Shown in pieces: positions 20,801 to 21,977 of a stretch of DNA of 21,977 bases. The stretch's first letter is position 1, and every line of letters starts with the position of its first letter. Source of the stretch: Penium margaritaceum. Lineage: Eukaryota; Streptophyta; Zygnematophyceae; Desmidiales; Peniaceae. The position numbers and the translations under genes were made by a program. The notes below the pieces were generated by a model. The model did not search any database. It was not told where the DNA came from and saw only the letters and a program-made list of their open reading frames with translations. Location: the NCBI GenBank assembly GCA_023375785.1, contig SZWC01007282.1, forward strand, positions 95,456 through 117,432, in the 5' to 3' direction.

Positions 20801-21168
20801 GGCCCATTGATGTCCCCGCCTGTGGCTGATATTTTCCGCTTCCGCTGCCGAATGCTGGCCGCAGGTTCTTGCGGCATTTGTCGCTGAGCTGAACACCTTG
20901 GTGAGGACGACCAGCGATGACCCTGCCTGGTTTGCGGCGGACGATGTCGAGCAGCTGTCGTCAGGTGAGTCCTTTCCTTTGCATCGCCTCGGTCTGCACA
21001 CAATGACAATTTCCCACTGTGCCTGTTGAGTTGAGGATGGAGCGTTGTTGCGTGGCGTGGCTGGCTGCAGACTATCCAGTGCAGTGGGCTCTGATTGCCC
21101 TGAAGCGGATGGAACGGCTCAAGTACGAAATACGCGGTGGAAGGAAAGGCTACCGTGTGTTGAGATGA
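17850..21168 (+). CDS. SKA3: SKA3-like spindle/kinetochore-associated protein, seven coding exons
   Basis: SKA3 is a subunit of the SKA complex, which couples kinetochores to spindle microtubules. Exons: 17850-17973, 18132-18332, 18563-19060, 98 nt at 19511-19608 or 19990-20087, 20279-20395, 20865-20964, 21071-21168 (TGA). All introns are GT-AG, with phases 1,1,1,0,0,1, giving 411 residues. The ATG has A at -3 and G at +4. Residues 1-108 form a helical, coiled-coil-prone N terminus. FTTGLLSLANGVDSQVKELK and the later RLGFQP follow the SKA3 N-terminal pattern (F..kL.SLA..lD.e...L, ending ..YGy.P). Residues 110-275 are a Pro/Ser/His-rich linker. VSAAELVEMYRPRFTNPP (285-302) resembles the conserved short motif near the animal SKA3 C terminus. 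EYESLPTTFRDELPLQ through ALIALKRMERLKYEIRGG to YRVLR fits the winged-helix-like C terminus shared by plant SKA3 and SKA1. SKA1 is the main alternative, but the N terminus favours SKA3. Which copy of the fourth exon is used is unknown. Confidence 0.82.
18340..18480 (+). repeat. Trinucleotide-rich tract in SKA3 intron 2
   Basis: Imperfect GTC/GTT runs flank a GCC/CCG-rich centre between the donor at 18333 and the acceptor at 18562. Read through, it encodes Val, Ala and Pro runs in one frame and Gly or Thr runs on the other strand, which creates spurious open frames. Confidence 0.8.
19067..19180 (+). repeat. (GTY)n microsatellite in SKA3 intron 3
   Basis: About 110 bp of GTT/GTC triplets begin six bases inside the intron that follows the exon ending at 19060. 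The tract prolongs the exon-3 frame as a long poly-valine run, which is not believable protein. GTT-rich ends of this tract also mark the start of each duplicated block downstream. Confidence 0.9.
19155..19644 (+). repeat. Tandem duplication, copy 1 (intron plus 98-nt exon)
   Basis: This block runs from the end of the GTT tract, through TTGCAGAATTTCTTACAGG, a 49-nt copy of the exon-3 tail (19335-19383), TGGCAGATGTGTCACCTGTG and the 98-nt exon, to CTCCTTTCC. It recurs at 19646-20123. The left third of the two copies differs noticeably, while the right part, including the exon, is almost identical. Confidence 0.93.
19511..19608 (+). other. SKA3 exon 4, copy A
   Basis: The exon lies between TTTGTGTTTCAG and GTAAGG and encodes SSRLNGPPKV, then SAAELVEMYRPRFTNPP and SLHCP. 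Its length of 98 nt takes phase 1 to phase 0. It differs from copy B only by a synonymous CCA/CCG. Using both copies in one mRNA would shift the frame. Confidence 0.85.
19646..20123 (+). repeat. Tandem duplication, copy 2
   Basis: This second copy of the block is separated from the first by a single N at 19645. It carries its own 49-nt exon-tail copy (19813-19861, last base changed G to A) and its own 98-nt exon. After 20123 the sequence continues into unique intron before exon 5. Confidence 0.93.
19990..20087 (+). other. SKA3 exon 4, copy B
   Basis: It has the same splice sites, length and phase as copy A and encodes the same peptide. It lies nearest to exon 5, so it is the default choice if the duplication is genuine and splicing is by proximity. 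No preference can be read from the sequence. Confidence 0.85.
20644..20699. repeat. Perfect 27-bp inverted repeat in SKA3 intron 5
   Basis: The left arm 20644-20670 (starting GTTTCACGTGTTTCGG) is the exact reverse complement of 20673-20699, with only GA between them. The element includes CACGTG boxes at 20648-20653 and 20690-20695, and a third lies at 20639-20644. RNA from either strand would form a near-blunt hairpin inside the 469-nt intron between exons 5 and 6. Confidence 0.95.
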
Positions 21169-21977
21169 CAGCCCTCATATGACAAGTGATGGATGAGTGC
21201 TGAAAGCCAAACGAGTTTTCTTCAGCTTGTACAGTTGATTCTTGATTTGCGGTGCATGGATACATTTCCATGGCTCATCATCTTCTCATGAATGTACCCT
21301 GTACCATACGCTCATAGCCTTCACATCAGCCCACCGAGGAATGGCTTCCACAATGTCCACGGCGTAGTGCAAAGATAAAGAAGTATGGCAAACTGTTCAG
21401 CAAAGCCCCAGTTCACTGTGTCAGGAGTAGTGACTAAGGTGCTTCAAGATGTGTTTCCTCTATGTGCATGCACTTCAGTTGGTAGGCAATGCTGGAAAAC
21501 CCAGGCAAGTTCATGCATATGCCTTCCCATGCCGAGCCACAGCCCGATTGCGCAGCACACGACCCCTTCACATTCATTCACCTGTGCACTGTGTTCGCAA
21601 GATGTAGCAAGAGGAGCAGCCATTCACTTGACACACTGCACCCCATTTCTATAAGCACTCCCTGAGTAAATTGTGAACTCACGTGCAATGTGCTGCCTGG
21701 CAAGTGACGCAGGTCCCGGCAACTTTTCGTTTTGCTTGTCCCAACTCATGAAAAACAAACCCTAAATGCCCCACGAGGGCCCCTCTGCTGCCATGCCAAA
21801 GCCTGCCTCGCTCTCATGTAGAGCAGACATGCACCTGAGCAAACCATGTGTTATTTCAGCTTGCAAGCCCCTGTGAGGATACCTGATTCAAAACAAAGGC
21901 CCTCAGGTTCCGGAAGGGTTGAAACGGACCTCCAGCGTCAATGGGGTCTTTTTGCGCACTGTGGAGAGAGGTGGCAA
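21169..21977. other. SKA3 3' flank, no further gene recognised
   Basis: This region follows the TGA at 21166-21168. No AATAAA hexamer is evident close to the stop, so the cleavage site cannot be placed. An open frame at 21385-21654 (89 codons) is Cys/Ser/His-rich without a recognisable domain and is probably fortuitous. No repeats or RNA genes were seen. Confidence 0.45.

Noticed and set aside
20537..21009. Minus-strand frames of 77-154 codons opposite SKA3 exon 6
   Set aside because: They are antisense shadows of a GC-rich exon and intron, and run through the palindrome. The + strand exon 6 reads as conserved SKA3 sequence with proper splice sites.

Overview
The window reads as nuclear DNA of a eukaryote with a repeat-rich genome, most likely a plant or streptophyte alga. 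The reasons are GT-AG introns, degenerate Ty1/copia and Ty3/gypsy fragments, and a miniature LTR element whose primer-binding site matches the 3' end of plant initiator tRNA-Met. A charophyte such as Chara would fit, but the sequence alone does not fix the species. Only one gene looks intact: a split gene at about 17.85-21.17 kb on the + strand. I reconstructed it as seven coding exons in consistent phase, giving a 411-residue homologue of SKA3, a spindle/kinetochore-associated protein.

Layout. 1-331: no recognised gene. 332-9110: one huge tandem array of an 11-bp monomer (about 800 copies), punctuated by a variant two-monomer motif. 9111-10835: about ten copies of a 168-bp satellite. 10836-14133: a decayed Ty1/copia pol (reverse transcriptase plus RNase H). 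Its RNase H domain is interrupted at 12.0-13.7 kb by about 13 copies of a 125-bp tandem repeat, each with a GC-rich dyad. 14164-14514: a CA microsatellite containing a 227-bp assembly gap. 15.1-15.9 kb: Ty3/gypsy protease and RT remnants on +. 16.03-16.19 kb: a protease-like fragment on -. 16322-16678: a compact LTR-PBS-PPT-LTR structure of 357 bp, a TRIM/SMART-type non-autonomous retrotransposon. 17850-21168: SKA3. 21169-21977: no recognised gene.

The SKA3 gene carries a tandem duplication of about 480 bp (19155-19644 and 19646-20123), joined exactly at a single N. It duplicates one 98-nt exon and a 49-nt copy of the tail of the preceding exon. Phase arithmetic shows that only one copy of the 98-nt exon can be spliced into a productive mRNA. 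The duplication is therefore either alternative splicing material or two haplotypes joined by the assembler. A later intron holds a perfect 27-bp inverted repeat with a 2-nt spacer.

I found no prokaryotic-type system, CRISPR array, rRNA or convincing tRNA gene. The most interesting items are the 11-bp array and its punctuation, the two satellites lodged in one copia pol, the miniature LTR element and the exon duplication in SKA3.
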